Shown here piece by piece: positions 25,371 through 34,395 of a DNA stretch of 64,000 nt. A program made the translations under genes and the position numbers. Source of the stretch: Dyella humicola (GTDB taxonomy: Bacteria; Pseudomonadota; Gammaproteobacteria; Xanthomonadales; Rhodanobacteraceae); the NCBI RefSeq assembly GCF_026283945.1, contig NZ_JAPDPC010000001.1:1-64000 (forward strand). Reading direction: 5' to 3'. Below the pieces are notes generated by a model, which was given only the letters and a program-made list of their open reading frames with translations, was not told the origin of the DNA and did not search any database. Position 1 is the stretch's first letter; every line of letters starts with the position of its first letter.

Positions 25371-27098
25371 CTAACGATGAGCGCGCGCGCCCACCTCGAG
25401 CACCTGTAGCGTGTGCTGATAGCCCGCATCGATCGCCCGCTGCCAGTCCTTCCAGTCCAACATGCCGATGTGCTCCAGCGGTGGCGTGAGCAGCAGATCG
25501 GCGCGTTCACGGCGATGTTCACTCGGTCCCTCGCTGTTGACCATGGCCGCGCGCACCAGGGTGGAAACCAGGCCTGGCCGCTGGATCTCCTGGCGTTTCA
25601 GCAACAATCGCCATAACGGCGGCGTCTCGAATTCTTCCGCGGTGGTGAGCAGGGAAATATCGGCGCGGATGTCGACGGCCGTGATATGCGCCATGCCGTC
25701 ACCGGCCATGACATCGGTGGGCAGGTTGTCCACCAGGGCGCCGTCGACGTAGACACGGCCGTGATGCAGCACGGGAGGCAGCACGCCAGGTATGGCGCTC
25801 GAGGCGCGCAGCCATAGCCACAGCGGGCCACGCCGGTGCACCACCATGCCTTCGCCGGAAAGGCAGGTGGAAACGCAGAAGAACGGCAACGTCAGGTCTT
25901 CGATATCCAGGGCACCGAACGCGCGTCGCAACATCACCGCCGCCCGGCGGCCGCGGGTGAGTGCGACGATCGGCAGGGTCCAATCCGACAATGGGCGTCC
26001 TTCGACGAAGCTGCGGCGAAACGTTTCGATCATCGCGTCCAGCTCCCAGCCGATAGCCACGCCCGCGCCAATGATCGCGCCAATGCTGGTGCCGCCCATG
26101 GCATCGAACTCGTGACCTGCTTCGCGCAACGCGCGCAGCGCACCTAGGTGCGCAATTCCACGAGCACCACCCCCGGCCAGCACCAAGCCACGCGCATGAC
26201 CGCTGATCAGGCGTGCCACGCGGGCGATATCGGTTTGTCCGCCAACATGGTGGTGCTGCAGCTCGCCACTGAATTGCGCACGCCAGCGCTGTGCGGCGCC
26301 CAGGCTGGGTTGGCGCCCGGCATGCAGCAGGATCAAGTGGCGCGGACGGTGGCCGGCGCGCGACGGGTGCATGGGCAGCGCCTCCGGCCAGGGGCGTGCC
26401 GGTTGCGAAGCGAGCACCGGCAAGAGCAGCACGTCGGCCTGGCGTAGGCAGCGCTGACGCCAATGCTCGTCGCCGGTGGTGTCGAGGTAGATGACGAAGC
26501 GGGCTGTCGCCTCGCGCTCGGCGAACCAGTCGCTGCCGCGGCCGGCGCCGTGCTCGGCGTCGATGACGACACAGCTGCCCCAATGCTCCAGCTCCATGGC
26601 GAGCTGCATGGCCAGGGAGCGAGCCTGCACCTCAGGGCTCACCGGCAATAAGGCGAAGGTGCGCGCGGAGCCCCGATCCTCTTCACCCCGCATGCGTTCC
26701 TGTAGTCGCGCAATCGCCACCCGCGCCACGCCAAGCATGGCCTGGGGATAGCGCCGTACCAGGGCTTCGTAGGCGCTGCGATCCAACCGCAACAGTTCTG
26801 AATCGCGCAATGCGCGGACGGTGTATTGCCGGCCTTCACCGGTGATCAGGCCGATCTCGCCCAGGCTGTCGCCGGCCGCCACCAGGCGCACCCGATCGGT
26901 CGGACTGTCGAATACGCCCAGGCTGCCGCTGACCACCAGATACAGCGCATCTGCCGGGTCGCCCTGGCGAAACAGCGCGCGTCCGCCGGGCAGGGAAAAC
27001 CATCGAAGTTCGGGGGCCAGCGCCGTCAGCGCCTCGTCCTGCAAATGCCCGAACACATCGCAACGACGCAACAGGGCGGAAAAATCAGGCATCGACAT
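25371..27098 (-). CDS. Patatin-like phospholipase fused to a cyclic-nucleotide-binding domain
   Basis: The 575-residue protein resembles the NTE/YchK group. The N-terminal cNMP-binding domain (about 5-125) has LFRQGDPADALYLVVSGSL and GDSLGEIGLITGEGR, close to the phosphate-binding cassette. A middle region (about 135-300) precedes the patatin domain. That domain has the oxyanion motif GGGARGIAHLGAL, nucleophile Ser338 in GGTSIGA and catalytic Asp452 in DGALVDN. It probably hydrolyses lysophospholipids or phospholipids under control of a nucleotide or other ligand. There is no membrane helix. It starts at ATG 27098 or 27092, two codons apart, and is divergent from prlC. A shorter patatin without the sensor lies at 36665-37624. 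Confidence 0.9.
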   Translation of the reverse strand: MSMPDFSALLRRCDVFGHLQDEALTALAPELRWFSLPGGRALFRQGDPADALYLVVSGSLGVFDSPTDRVRLVAAGDSLGEIGLITGEGRQYTVRALRDSELLRLDRSAYEALVRRYPQAMLGVARVAIARLQERMRGEEDRGSARTFALLPVSPEVQARSLAMQLAMELEHWGSCVVIDAEHGAGRGSDWFAEREATARFVIYLDTTGDEHWRQRCLRQADVLLLPVLASQPARPWPEALPMHPSRAGHRPRHLILLHAGRQPSLGAAQRWRAQFSGELQHHHVGGQTDIARVARLISGHARGLVLAGGGARGIAHLGALRALREAGHEFDAMGGTSIGAIIGAGVAIGWELDAMIETFRRSFVEGRPLSDWTLPIVALTRGRRAAVMLRRAFGALDIEDLTLPFFCVSTCLSGEGMVVHRRGPLWLWLRASSAIPGVLPPVLHHGRVYVDGALVDNLPTDVMAGDGMAHITAVDIRADISLLTTAEEFETPPLWRLLLKRQEIQRPGLVSTLVRAAMVNSEGPSEHRRERADLLLTPPLEHIGMLDWKDWQRAIDAGYQHTLQVLEVGARAHR

Positions 27099-27250
27099 GG
27101 CGGCATGGTACGGCGGCCTCTGTGACAATTCGTGAGAGCGCCCCGATTTCCCCTGCCCGCACTGCTTGATTTCGCCGGGGTGGCTCGCCACGCTGGCGGC
27201 CATCCGCCGGCCCGCCTCCTGGCAGCCGGGCGGGGAACCGAGGAGATTCC

Positions 27251-29293
27251 ATGGAACACGACAATCCGCTGCTGGCCGATGACACCTTGCCGGCCTTTTC
27301 GCAGATCCGCCCCGAGCACGTCACGCCCGCGATCGACACCATCCTGGCGGACTACCGCAGTGGCATCGATGCGTTGACCGCGCCCGGCGCGCCGCACGAC
27401 TTCGCCAGCGTGATGCTCACCCAGGAGCGGCTTGAACAACGCCTGGCGCGCGCGTGGGCACCGGTGAGTCACCTGCACTCGGTTGCCGACAGCGAGGCGC
27501 TGCGCAAGGTCTATGGCCCGGCGGAGGAAGAACTTACCGACCACGCCATCGAACTGGGCCAGAACCGCGCGCTCTACCAGGCCGTGCAAGCGCTGGCCGA
27601 TGCGCCGGACTTCGCCAGCCTGCCGCGACCCGAGCGCGCGCTGGTGGAGCACGCCCTGCGCGACTTCCATCTGTCCGGCGTGGCGCTGGAAGAGCCGGCG
27701 CGTTCGCGCTACCGCGAGATCGGCGTTGAACTGAGCCGGCTTTCCACCGAATTCTCCAACGCCGTACTCGATGCCACCGACGCCTGGCACGAGCACATCA
27801 CCGACGAGCGAGACCTGGCCGGTATTCCCGAATCCGGTTGCGCCGTGCTGCGCCAGTATGCCAAGGACCAGGAACTGGACGGCTACCTCGTCACGCTCAA
27901 GCAGCCCAGCGTGCAAGCCGTGCTCACCTATGCCGACAACCGTGGCCTGCGCGAGCGCGTCTACTGGGCCTACCAGACACGTGCCTCCGACCAAGGCCCG
28001 CAGGCCGGCAAGTTCGATAACAGCGAGCGCATCGAGCGCATCATGTCGCTGCGCCACGAAGCCGCCCAACTGCTCGGCTTCGCCAATGCCGCCGAAGAAT
28101 CGCTGGCGACCAAGATGGCCGGCTCGCCGACCCAGGTGATGGAATTCCTGCACGATCTGGCCACGCGCGCCAAGCCCGTGGCGCGCGCGGAACTCAACCG
28201 GCTGCGCGAATTCGCCACCGACGAGCTGAAGCTCGACAACCTCGAATCCTGGGATGTGGGTTACGCGTCCGAGAAACTGCGCCAGCAGCAATACGATCTG
28301 GATGAGGAACAGCTGAAGCCGTACTTCCCGTTGCCCGCGGTTATCGATGGCCTGTTCGATCTCACCGATCGGCTCTACGGCATTTCGCTCAGCGTGCGTG
28401 ATGGCGTCGATGTGTGGCACCCGGATGTGCGCTACTACGACGTGCACGCCGCCGATGGCCGCGTATTCGCAGGTGCCTATGTCGACCTGTATGCGCGAAC
28501 CGGCAAACGCGGCGGCGCGTGGATGGATGTCTGCCGCGCACGCTTCAGGGATGGCGGGGACGAACAGCTGCCGGTGGCCTTTCTCACCTGCAACTTCGCG
28601 CCGCCGACCGAAGGTCGCCCCGCCCTGCTCACACACGATGATGTGCTGACCCTGTTCCACGAATTCGGCCATGGCCTGCACCACCTGCTGACCGAGATCG
28701 CGCTGCCCTCCATCGGCGGCATCGATGGCGTGGAGTGGGATGCGGTGGAATTGCCCAGCCAGTTCATGGAGAACTTCGGCTGGAACCGCGAAGCGTTGGA
28801 CCTGTTCGCGCGCCACTACGAAACTGGCGAGCGTCTGCCCGACGAATTGTTCGAGCGCATGCTTGCCGCGCGTCACTTCCATGCCGGCCTGTTCCTGGTG
28901 CGCCAGCTCGAATTCGCCATGTTCGATTTTCTGCTGCATCTGCAGTACGACCCGACGCAAGGCGCACGCACCATGAGCGTGCTGGAGGAAGTCCGCCACC
29001 AGGTAGCTGTGCTGCATCCGCCGGCTTGGCAGCGCTTCCCGCATGCGTTCTCGCACATCTTCGCGGGCGGTTACTCGGCCGGTTACTACAGTTACCTGTG
29101 GGCCGAGCTGCTCAGCGCCGACGCGTTCGGCGAGTTCGAGGAACACGGCGTGATCGACCGCGCCACCGGTGACCGCTTCCGCCGCGAAGTCCTCGCTGTA
29201 GGCGCCAGTCGCCCCGCCCTGGAAAGCTTCATCGCCTTCCGCGGCCGCGCACCGGAGCCGGAAGCGCTGTTGAAGAGCCACGGACTGGCCTGA
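27251..29293 (+). CDS. prlC: Oligopeptidase A (M3 metallopeptidase)
   Basis: Oligopeptidase A degrades cytosolic peptides, including cleaved signal peptides. The 680-residue protein has the long helical N-terminal half of family M3 and the zinc motif HEFGH (His470, Glu471, His474). The third ligand is probably Glu500 in DAVELPSQFMENF. GYSAGYYSYLWAELLSADAF near the C-terminus is the conserved substrate-binding Tyr region. There is no signal peptide, in line with a cytoplasmic enzyme. It starts at ATG 27251 after GAGGAG. xthA follows 41 bp later on the same strand. Confidence 0.95.
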   Translation: MEHDNPLLADDTLPAFSQIRPEHVTPAIDTILADYRSGIDALTAPGAPHDFASVMLTQERLEQRLARAWAPVSHLHSVADSEALRKVYGPAEEELTDHAIELGQNRALYQAVQALADAPDFASLPRPERALVEHALRDFHLSGVALEEPARSRYREIGVELSRLSTEFSNAVLDATDAWHEHITDERDLAGIPESGCAVLRQYAKDQELDGYLVTLKQPSVQAVLTYADNRGLRERVYWAYQTRASDQGPQAGKFDNSERIERIMSLRHEAAQLLGFANAAEESLATKMAGSPTQVMEFLHDLATRAKPVARAELNRLREFATDELKLDNLESWDVGYASEKLRQQQYDLDEEQLKPYFPLPAVIDGLFDLTDRLYGISLSVRDGVDVWHPDVRYYDVHAADGRVFAGAYVDLYARTGKRGGAWMDVCRARFRDGGDEQLPVAFLTCNFAPPTEGRPALLTHDDVLTLFHEFGHGLHHLLTEIALPSIGGIDGVEWDAVELPSQFMENFGWNREALDLFARHYETGERLPDELFERMLAARHFHAGLFLVRQLEFAMFDFLLHLQYDPTQGARTMSVLEEVRHQVAVLHPPAWQRFPHAFSHIFAGGYSAGYYSYLWAELLSADAFGEFEEHGVIDRATGDRFRREVLAVGASRPALESFIAFRGRAPEPEALLKSHGLA

Positions 29294-29334
29294 CGGATGA
29301 CGGCGTCGATGACTGCATCCCTTAGAATGCGCCC

Positions 29335-30114
29335 ATGAAAATAGCCTCGTGGAACGTAAATTCGCTCAAGGTGCGCATGCCGCACCTCACCGAGTGGCTG
29401 GCTGAGGCGAAGCCGGATGTCGTGGCCTTGCAGGAAACCAAGCTGGAAAACGCGAAGTTTCCGGTGGACGAACTGGCCGCGGCCGGGTATCGCGCGGTGT
29501 TCTCCGGCCAGAAGACCTACAACGGCGTGGCGCTGCTGGCGCGCGCCGATCTGAAGGGCGAATTCGAAGACGTCGTCACCGACATCCCGAAGCTGGACGA
29601 TCCGCAGCGGCGCATCCTGGCCGCCACGATAGGTGGCGTGCGGGTCGTGGATCTCTATGTGGTCAACGGCAAGGCCGTGGGCGATGAGAAATACGCCTAT
29701 AAGCTCGACTGGCTGGCCAAGATGCGCGAGTTCCTCGCCAGCGAGATCGAGCGGCATCCCCAGCTGGTGGTGCTCGGCGATTTCAACATCGCGCCGGACG
29801 ATCGGGACGTCTACGATCCGGTCGGCTGGGGCGAGGACATCCTATGCTCGCCGCCGGAGCGGGAGGCGCTGAAAAACATCACCGACCTGGGCCTGCACGA
29901 CAGCTTTCGCCTGTTCGAGCCAGGCGGCGAGCACTACAGTTGGTGGGACTACCGGCAGGGTGCATTCCGGCGCAACATGGGTTTGCGTATCGACCTTATC
30001 CTGGTCGGAGACGCGCTGAGGTCCGCGGCAACGGCGGCCGCCATCGACCGCACGCCGCGACGTTGGGAACGACCTTCGGATCACACACCGGTAACGGTGG
30101 ATCTGGATATCTAG
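29335..30114 (+). CDS. xthA: Exodeoxyribonuclease III
   Basis: Exonuclease III cuts abasic sites and trims 3' ends in base-excision repair. The 259-residue protein has the full EEP fold: MKIASWNVNSLK at the start (Asn8 metal contact), LQETK (Glu34), the active-site GDFNIAPDDRDVYDP and the C-terminal SDHTPVTVDLDI with the Asp-His pair. DYRQGAFRRNMGLRIDLIL carries the conserved DNA-binding loop. The length is typical. It sits between prlC and a UPF0149 gene, all on the plus strand with short gaps (41 and 38 bp). Confidence 0.96.
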   Translation: MKIASWNVNSLKVRMPHLTEWLAEAKPDVVALQETKLENAKFPVDELAAAGYRAVFSGQKTYNGVALLARADLKGEFEDVVTDIPKLDDPQRRILAATIGGVRVVDLYVVNGKAVGDEKYAYKLDWLAKMREFLASEIERHPQLVVLGDFNIAPDDRDVYDPVGWGEDILCSPPEREALKNITDLGLHDSFRLFEPGGEHYSWWDYRQGAFRRNMGLRIDLILVGDALRSAATAAAIDRTPRRWERPSDHTPVTVDLDI

Positions 30115-30152
30115 AATGACGGTCGCAAGACCGGCTTGCAAACAGGCAGCTG

Positions 30153-30830
30153 ATGAATACACCCAAGACCGACTGGCCCAGTTCGCTGGACGACAACGAA
30201 CTCGACGAACTGGACCAATACTTGCGCGCCCACGTTGGCGAGGGCGAACTATTGCTCGATGGCGTGCACGGCCTGCTGTCCGCGCTGACCGTCGGCCCGA
30301 TGCAAGTGTTGCCGGAAGAGTGGCTGCCGGAAGTGCTACACGACCCATTCGCTGACGAGCAGGAGGGCAATCGCGTATTGGCCCTGCTGGCCAAGCTCAA
30401 TGATTCGATCAGCGCCGAACTCGATGTGGATGCCTACGAGCCGATCCTGGGCGAAGTGGAAACCGAGGCCGGTCCGGTGCTGTCGGCCGCGGGTTGGTGC
30501 GAAGGTTTCAGTCGCGGCATCGATCTGCGCGCAGGGCTGTGGGAAAAGCGCCTGGCCGACGACCCGCAGTTGATGGAATTGCTCGGTCCGGTGATGGCGC
30601 TGGCGGTGGACGAAGGCATCCTCAATGCCGATGCCGAGTTCGAGAAACTCGGCGACGACGAATACGATGAATGCCTTTCCCAGGTGCCGTCCGTACTCAG
30701 TGCGGTACACCAGTATTGGCACGAGCACCCCGCCACCGAAGCCGAACTGGAAGCGTCGGTTCGTCCCGAGGAAAACGAAGAGCCGCAAACGACCCCGCCG
30801 CGTCAACGCAGCGGGCATTGGGTGCATTGA
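30153..30830 (+). CDS. UPF0149/YecA family protein
   Basis: The 225-residue acidic helical protein begins with LDDNELDELDQYLRAHVGEG and LLDGVHGLLSALTVGP, the hallmark of the YecA/YgfB (UPF0149) family. GWCEGFSRGIDL carries the conserved W-G-F motif. Many longer members end in a Cys-rich SEC-C zinc motif; here the tail is QRSGHWVH with no Cys cluster, so no zinc site is expected. The function is unknown; YgfB in Pseudomonas affects stress and resistance genes. It probably shares a transcript with prlC-xthA and ends at a strong hairpin. Confidence 0.87.
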   Translation: MNTPKTDWPSSLDDNELDELDQYLRAHVGEGELLLDGVHGLLSALTVGPMQVLPEEWLPEVLHDPFADEQEGNRVLALLAKLNDSISAELDVDAYEPILGEVETEAGPVLSAAGWCEGFSRGIDLRAGLWEKRLADDPQLMELLGPVMALAVDEGILNADAEFEKLGDDEYDECLSQVPSVLSAVHQYWHEHPATEAELEASVRPEENEEPQTTPPRQRSGHWVH

Positions 30831-30834
30831 GCAT

Positions 30835-30899
30835 CTGAGGGGCGAGGGATGAGTAGCGAGGAGTTTTGCGCCCTCGCTACTCGCCCCTCACCCCTCCGA
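30835..30899. terminator. Long hairpin after the prlC-xthA-UPF0149 run
   Basis: GAGTAGCGAGG (30851-30861) pairs perfectly with CCTCGCTACTC (30872-30882) across a 10-nt loop, AGTTTTGCGC. Imperfect outer arms (GAGGGGCGAGGG against CCCCTCACCCCTC) extend the stem to about 30835-30899. There is no strong T-tract, so it may protect 3' ends or be a repeat remnant. Confidence 0.55.
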
Positions 30900-30985
30900 G
30901 GAAACAGTCCGTTCCGGCTTCAGCGCTTGGGCGCCACCCCTGACGGCATCATCATGGGTGGCATACCAATCCACGGGAGCAAGCC

Positions 30986-31819
30986 ATGACTGAGCGCAGC
31001 ATCCTCCGTCGCATTCGCGGCACTGACACGTCCGACGGCGCGGGCGTCAAGCTGAAGCGCGTCATCGGCCAGCCAGCGCTGGACATGCTCGATCCGTTCC
31101 TGCTGCTGGACGAATTTCGTTCCGACCAGGCGGGCGACTACATCGCCGGTTTCCCCGAGCATCCACATCGCGGTTTCGAGACCGTGACCTACATGCTCGC
31201 CGGCCATATGAAGCATCAGGACAACCACGGCAACAGCGGTGACCTCACCCCGGGCAGCGTGCAGTGGATGACCGCCGGCCGCGGCATCCTGCATTCTGAA
31301 ATGCCGGTGCAGGAAGACGGCCTGATGTGGGGCTTCCAGCTGTGGGTGAATCTGCCCGCGAAGGACAAGATGATTGCGCCGCGCTACCAGGACATCGGCC
31401 CCGAGCGCATTCCGGTGACGCATCCGGCCGAAGGCGTCGAAGTCAAAGTGATCGCCGGTGAGTTCGGCGGCGTGACAGGTCCGGTGGCCGAGATCGTCAC
31501 CCAGCCGATCTACCTGGATATCGCCTTGCAGCCCGGTGCTTCCATCGACATACCGCTGCCAGAAGGCCATGCGGGCTTCGCCTACGTGTTCGAAGGCAAG
31601 GCCGCCGAGGTAGGCGGACAACCGTTGGCACGCAGCGAACTGGGTGTACTTTCGCGCAACGGCAAGCTGCGCCTTGCCGGCCGTGATACCGCCGCTCGTG
31701 TCCTGCTGGTAGCCGGCAAGCCGCTCAACGAGGCGGTCACCCGATACGGGCCGTTCGTGATGAACACGCCGGAGCAGATCCACGAAGCCATCGCGGATTT
31801 CCGGGCCGGCAAGTTCTGA
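30986..31819 (+). CDS. Pirin family protein
   Basis: The 277-residue bicupin has the pirin N-domain with the metal-binding HPHRGFETVTYMLAG (His pair) and the later HQDNHGN and GILHSEMP ligands, so one Fe(II) or other metal is expected in the N-terminal cupin. The C-terminal pirin domain covers about 165-270. Some pirins have quercetin dioxygenase activity and others act as redox-sensing regulators. There is no local clue to choose between these. It starts at ATG 30986 after GGGAGCAAGCC. It is monocistronic and followed by an intrinsic terminator. Confidence 0.92.
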   Translation: MTERSILRRIRGTDTSDGAGVKLKRVIGQPALDMLDPFLLLDEFRSDQAGDYIAGFPEHPHRGFETVTYMLAGHMKHQDNHGNSGDLTPGSVQWMTAGRGILHSEMPVQEDGLMWGFQLWVNLPAKDKMIAPRYQDIGPERIPVTHPAEGVEVKVIAGEFGGVTGPVAEIVTQPIYLDIALQPGASIDIPLPEGHAGFAYVFEGKAAEVGGQPLARSELGVLSRNGKLRLAGRDTAARVLLVAGKPLNEAVTRYGPFVMNTPEQIHEAIADFRAGKF

Positions 31820-31851
31820 AAGCGGCGCCAGGCTGCCACTCGATTGACGAG

Positions 31852-31875
31852 CGCCCCGGCCATGCCGGGGCGTTT
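31852..31875 (+). terminator. Intrinsic terminator after the pirin gene
   Basis: CGCCCCGGC (31852-31860) and GCCGGGGCG (31864-31872) form a perfect 9-bp GC stem with a CAT loop, followed by TTT, 33 bp past the stop codon. Confidence 0.7.
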
Positions 31876-31990
31876 CGTAGGCGTGTTGGCCACATGGGTT
31901 ATGCCGATGCTGTGGCGGCTGGCACGGCTCTCGCTTGACTCAAGTGCGGCGCGGGAACTGCCGTTACAGCCACCGTTGTAGGGGGAATCC

Positions 31991-32198
31991 GGCGGCGGGT
32001 AGCACGGATGGCGCCGTTGTTGCATGCCATCCGTGCTGCCGCCGGCTTCACAGAATCAGATAGTTAGCCCAAAAGACGGATTGTAAAGAACTTGTTCGGC
32101 CGTTAAATTAAGATTAATACAAGGGGGCGCAATCGGCTGTAGTATCAACTTACAGTTATTTGCGAAGAATCCTCACATAACTAGCTGTATTTAATGCC
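31991..32198 (+). promoter_or_regulatory. Hairpin and AT-rich leader before the small SPFH-like gene
   Basis: This covers most of the 379-bp gap after the pirin gene. AGCACGGATGGC (32001-32012) and GCCATCCGTGCT (32025-32036) form a perfect 12-bp stem, extended by flanking GGCGGC/GCCGCC. From about 32050 to 32198 the DNA is clearly richer in A and T than its surroundings, with TTAAATTAAGATTAATAC at 32103-32120. A weak promoter fit is TTGTTC (32092) with a T-rich -10 near 32115. No gene was seen in it. It is either a promoter with a long leader or foreign DNA. Confidence 0.4.
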
Positions 32199-32657
32199 AT
32201 GAATGCCCTGATTACGCTTGTTGTCCTGGCCTTGATCGCGACCTTCGCGTCCGCGGTGAAGCGAGTGCCGGCCGACCAGGTCCATAGCCTTTATCGGCGC
32301 GGCAAACCCTATCGCCTGTTGCAGCCGGGCATCCATATGACGCTGCCACTGGTCGACCACGTGGTGCACCGGATTGACCTCAGTGGCCAGGTGCTCCGCT
32401 TCCAGGAGCCGTTGCCGAACGCGCACGGTGTCAGCGGTACGGTGTACTGGCAAGTGCTGGAGCCCGAGCGCGCCGATGCGGTCATCGAACAGGCGGACCA
32501 GCTGATTCGCGGCGGCGCCCTGGCCGCGCTGCGGCAGGAGCCCGAGGCTTATAGCGCGGACCGTCGCGACCTGGGTTCGCGCCTGAAGCAGGCCATGAAC
32601 GGCGCCCTGCGCGAGCGCGGCATGATGGTGACCCGGGTGGAGTTGGAATTCGCCTGA
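32199..32657 (+). CDS. Small SPFH/Band-7-like membrane-anchored protein
   Basis: The 152-residue protein has an N-terminal helix (about 3-19, ALITLVVLALIATFASA). A single SPFH/PHB-like domain follows: KRVPADQVHSLYRRGKPYRL, QPGIHMTLPLVDHVVHRIDL and VYWQVLEPERADAVIEQADQ. Full-length stomatin-family proteins are about 250-300 residues and continue into a coiled coil for oligomer rings. Here the chain stops after GMMVTRVELEFA, so no oligomerisation helix is present. It may be a minimal membrane-scaffold protein or a degenerate one. It is bounded by an AT-rich leader and an intrinsic terminator, so it is transcribed alone. Confidence 0.75.
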   Translation: MNALITLVVLALIATFASAVKRVPADQVHSLYRRGKPYRLLQPGIHMTLPLVDHVVHRIDLSGQVLRFQEPLPNAHGVSGTVYWQVLEPERADAVIEQADQLIRGGALAALRQEPEAYSADRRDLGSRLKQAMNGALRERGMMVTRVELEFA

Positions 32658-32738
32658 TCCAAGCAGGCCCGATCGGCACTGGCGTCGATCAGGTCTTGGC
32701 GAGGTTGCCCCAGAGCGACCGCCACAGGGGAACGACTT

Positions 32739-32766
32739 GAAACCCGCTACGGCGGGTTTTTCTTTA
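32739..32766 (+). terminator. Intrinsic terminator after the SPFH-like gene
   Basis: AAACCCGC (32740-32747) and GCGGGTTT (32752-32759) pair around a TACG tetraloop and run into TTCTTTATC. A classic rho-independent terminator between the SPFH-like gene and rsmG. Confidence 0.85.
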
Positions 32767-32835
32767 TCGTCGCGCTGGCGTCGGAGACACCGTGCCCGGA
32801 TACTTCCGCCCCTTCGCACCCCAAGGTACCGCCGA

Positions 32836-33471
32836 ATGACTTCCCGCCACGATCTGCAAACCCAGCTGGAACGCGGTATTGCCGCGCTCGGACTGCAGCT
32901 GCCGGCGAACGCGGTGGAGCGCCTGCTCGATTACCAGGAGCTGCTGGCGCGCTGGAACGCCACCTACAACCTCACCGCCGTGCGCGATCCCGCCGAGATG
33001 ATCACGCGTCATCTGCTCGATTCGCTGGCGATCCTGCCGTACGTGCGCGGTGAGACGCTGGCCGATCTGGGCACTGGCCCAGGCCTGCCCGGCATCCCGC
33101 TGGCGATCGCGGCGCCAGGCCGACAGATCCTGCTGGTGGACTCCAACGGCAAGAAGGTCCGCTTCCTGCGTGAGGCGATCCGCTCACTGAAGCTCGAGGG
33201 CGTGCGGGCCGTGCAGTCGCGTGTGGAAGACGTGGAAGGCCAGTTCGACTGCGTCACCGCGCGCGCCTTTGCCAGCCTTGCCGACATGTTGGCCTGGGGT
33301 GGTCACCTTTTGACCAAGGAGGGCATCTGGCTGGCCATGAAAGGTAAGCGTCCGGACGATGAAATGCCCGCTATACCGGCGGATTTCGAGGTGCGCGGCA
33401 CCCATGCGTTGAGCGTGCCCGGCCTCGAAGGCGAGCGCCATCTCGTCGTGCTCGGTCGGGCAAGCTGCTAA
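32836..33471 (+). CDS. rsmG: 16S rRNA (guanine-N7) methyltransferase RsmG
   Basis: RsmG methylates G527 of 16S rRNA with S-adenosylmethionine; loss gives low-level streptomycin resistance in many bacteria. The 211-residue protein shows LLARWNATYNLTAVRDP, the SAM-binding LADLGTGPGLPGIPLAI (about 77-93) and TARAFASLADMLAW near the C-terminus. ATG 32836 is the family start; the frame is open upstream through the terminator of the previous gene, which is not coding. It is followed 52 bp later by parA, the conserved rsmG(gidB)-parA-parB order found near many bacterial origins. Confidence 0.96.
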   Translation: MTSRHDLQTQLERGIAALGLQLPANAVERLLDYQELLARWNATYNLTAVRDPAEMITRHLLDSLAILPYVRGETLADLGTGPGLPGIPLAIAAPGRQILLVDSNGKKVRFLREAIRSLKLEGVRAVQSRVEDVEGQFDCVTARAFASLADMLAWGGHLLTKEGIWLAMKGKRPDDEMPAIPADFEVRGTHALSVPGLEGERHLVVLGRASC

Positions 33472-33523
33472 GCAGGCTGTTAATCTAGCCGCCATTTCAC
33501 TCGTTCACGGTATCGACGACACC

Positions 33524-34393
33524 ATGGCCCGCATCATCGCTGTCGCCAACCAGAAGGGCGGCGTCGGCAAGACGACCACCGCCGTCAACCTCGCCGCCGC
33601 ACTCGCGGCTGCCAAGCGCAAGGTGCTGCTGGTCGATTTCGACCCGCAAGGCAATGCCACCATGGCGTCGGGCGTCGACAAGCGCGTGGCCAAGCCCAAC
33701 GGCTGCGAAGTGCTGCTGGACGAGGCGCCGATTGAACAGGCGATTGTGCAGACCGAGGCGCATTACGACCTGCTGCCCGGCAATGGCGATCTCACCGCGG
33801 CCGAATTGAAGCTGATGGACGCGATCGCCCGCGAAAGCCGACTCAAGGAACAGTTGGCCAAGGTGGCCCATCGGTACGACACGATCCTGATCGATTGCCC
33901 GCCTTCGCTACACCTGCTTACGCTCAACGCGCTGACGGCCGCGAACGGCCTGCTGATTCCGGTGCAGTGCGAATACTTCGCGCTGGAAGGTCTCTCCAGC
34001 CTGCTCGACACGGTGAAGGCCGTGCGTCAGCGACTCAATCCGGCGCTGGAAATCGAAGGCCTGCTGCGCACCATGTACGACGTGCGCAACAACCTCGGCA
34101 ACGAAGTCTCGGCGCAACTCACCCATCATTTCGGTGACAAGGTGCTGCGCTCGATCATTCCACGCAACGTGCGTTTGGCCGAAGCGCCCAGTCACGGCCA
34201 GCCGATCCATCTGTACGATCGCAGCTCGCGTGGCGCGATCGCCTATATCGGCCTTGCCGGTGAAATGATCCGTCGCGAACGTGGCCATAGCGCGGCCGCG
34301 GTGCACGAGCATACCGGCGATGTCGTGGCGGTAGCACTGCACGCCGACGCCGACGAGACGCTCGACGATATCGTCGACATCCATCAGGAGTAA
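33524..34393 (+). CDS. parA: Chromosome partitioning ATPase ParA (Soj)
   Basis: ParA drives segregation of ParB-parS complexes by ATP-dependent binding to the nucleoid. The 289-residue protein has the deviant Walker A KGGVGKTTTAVNLAAAL (residues about 11-27), the switch VDFDPQGNAT and the Walker B-like ILIDCPPSLHLLTLNAL. The core ends near residue 262. The last 25 residues are acidic and histidine-containing (HADADETLDDIVDIHQE), an add-on seen in some relatives. There is no HTH, so it is type Ib/chromosomal. parB follows after two bases. Confidence 0.96.
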   Translation: MARIIAVANQKGGVGKTTTAVNLAAALAAAKRKVLLVDFDPQGNATMASGVDKRVAKPNGCEVLLDEAPIEQAIVQTEAHYDLLPGNGDLTAAELKLMDAIARESRLKEQLAKVAHRYDTILIDCPPSLHLLTLNALTAANGLLIPVQCEYFALEGLSSLLDTVKAVRQRLNPALEIEGLLRTMYDVRNNLGNEVSAQLTHHFGDKVLRSIIPRNVRLAEAPSHGQPIHLYDRSSRGAIAYIGLAGEMIRRERGHSAAAVHEHTGDVVAVALHADADETLDDIVDIHQE

Positions 34394-34395
34394 GC

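Noticed and set aside
27026-29281. Long antisense frame opposite prlC
   Set aside because: Typical GC-rich shadow of a strongly supported M3 peptidase gene. It has no domain or export signal.
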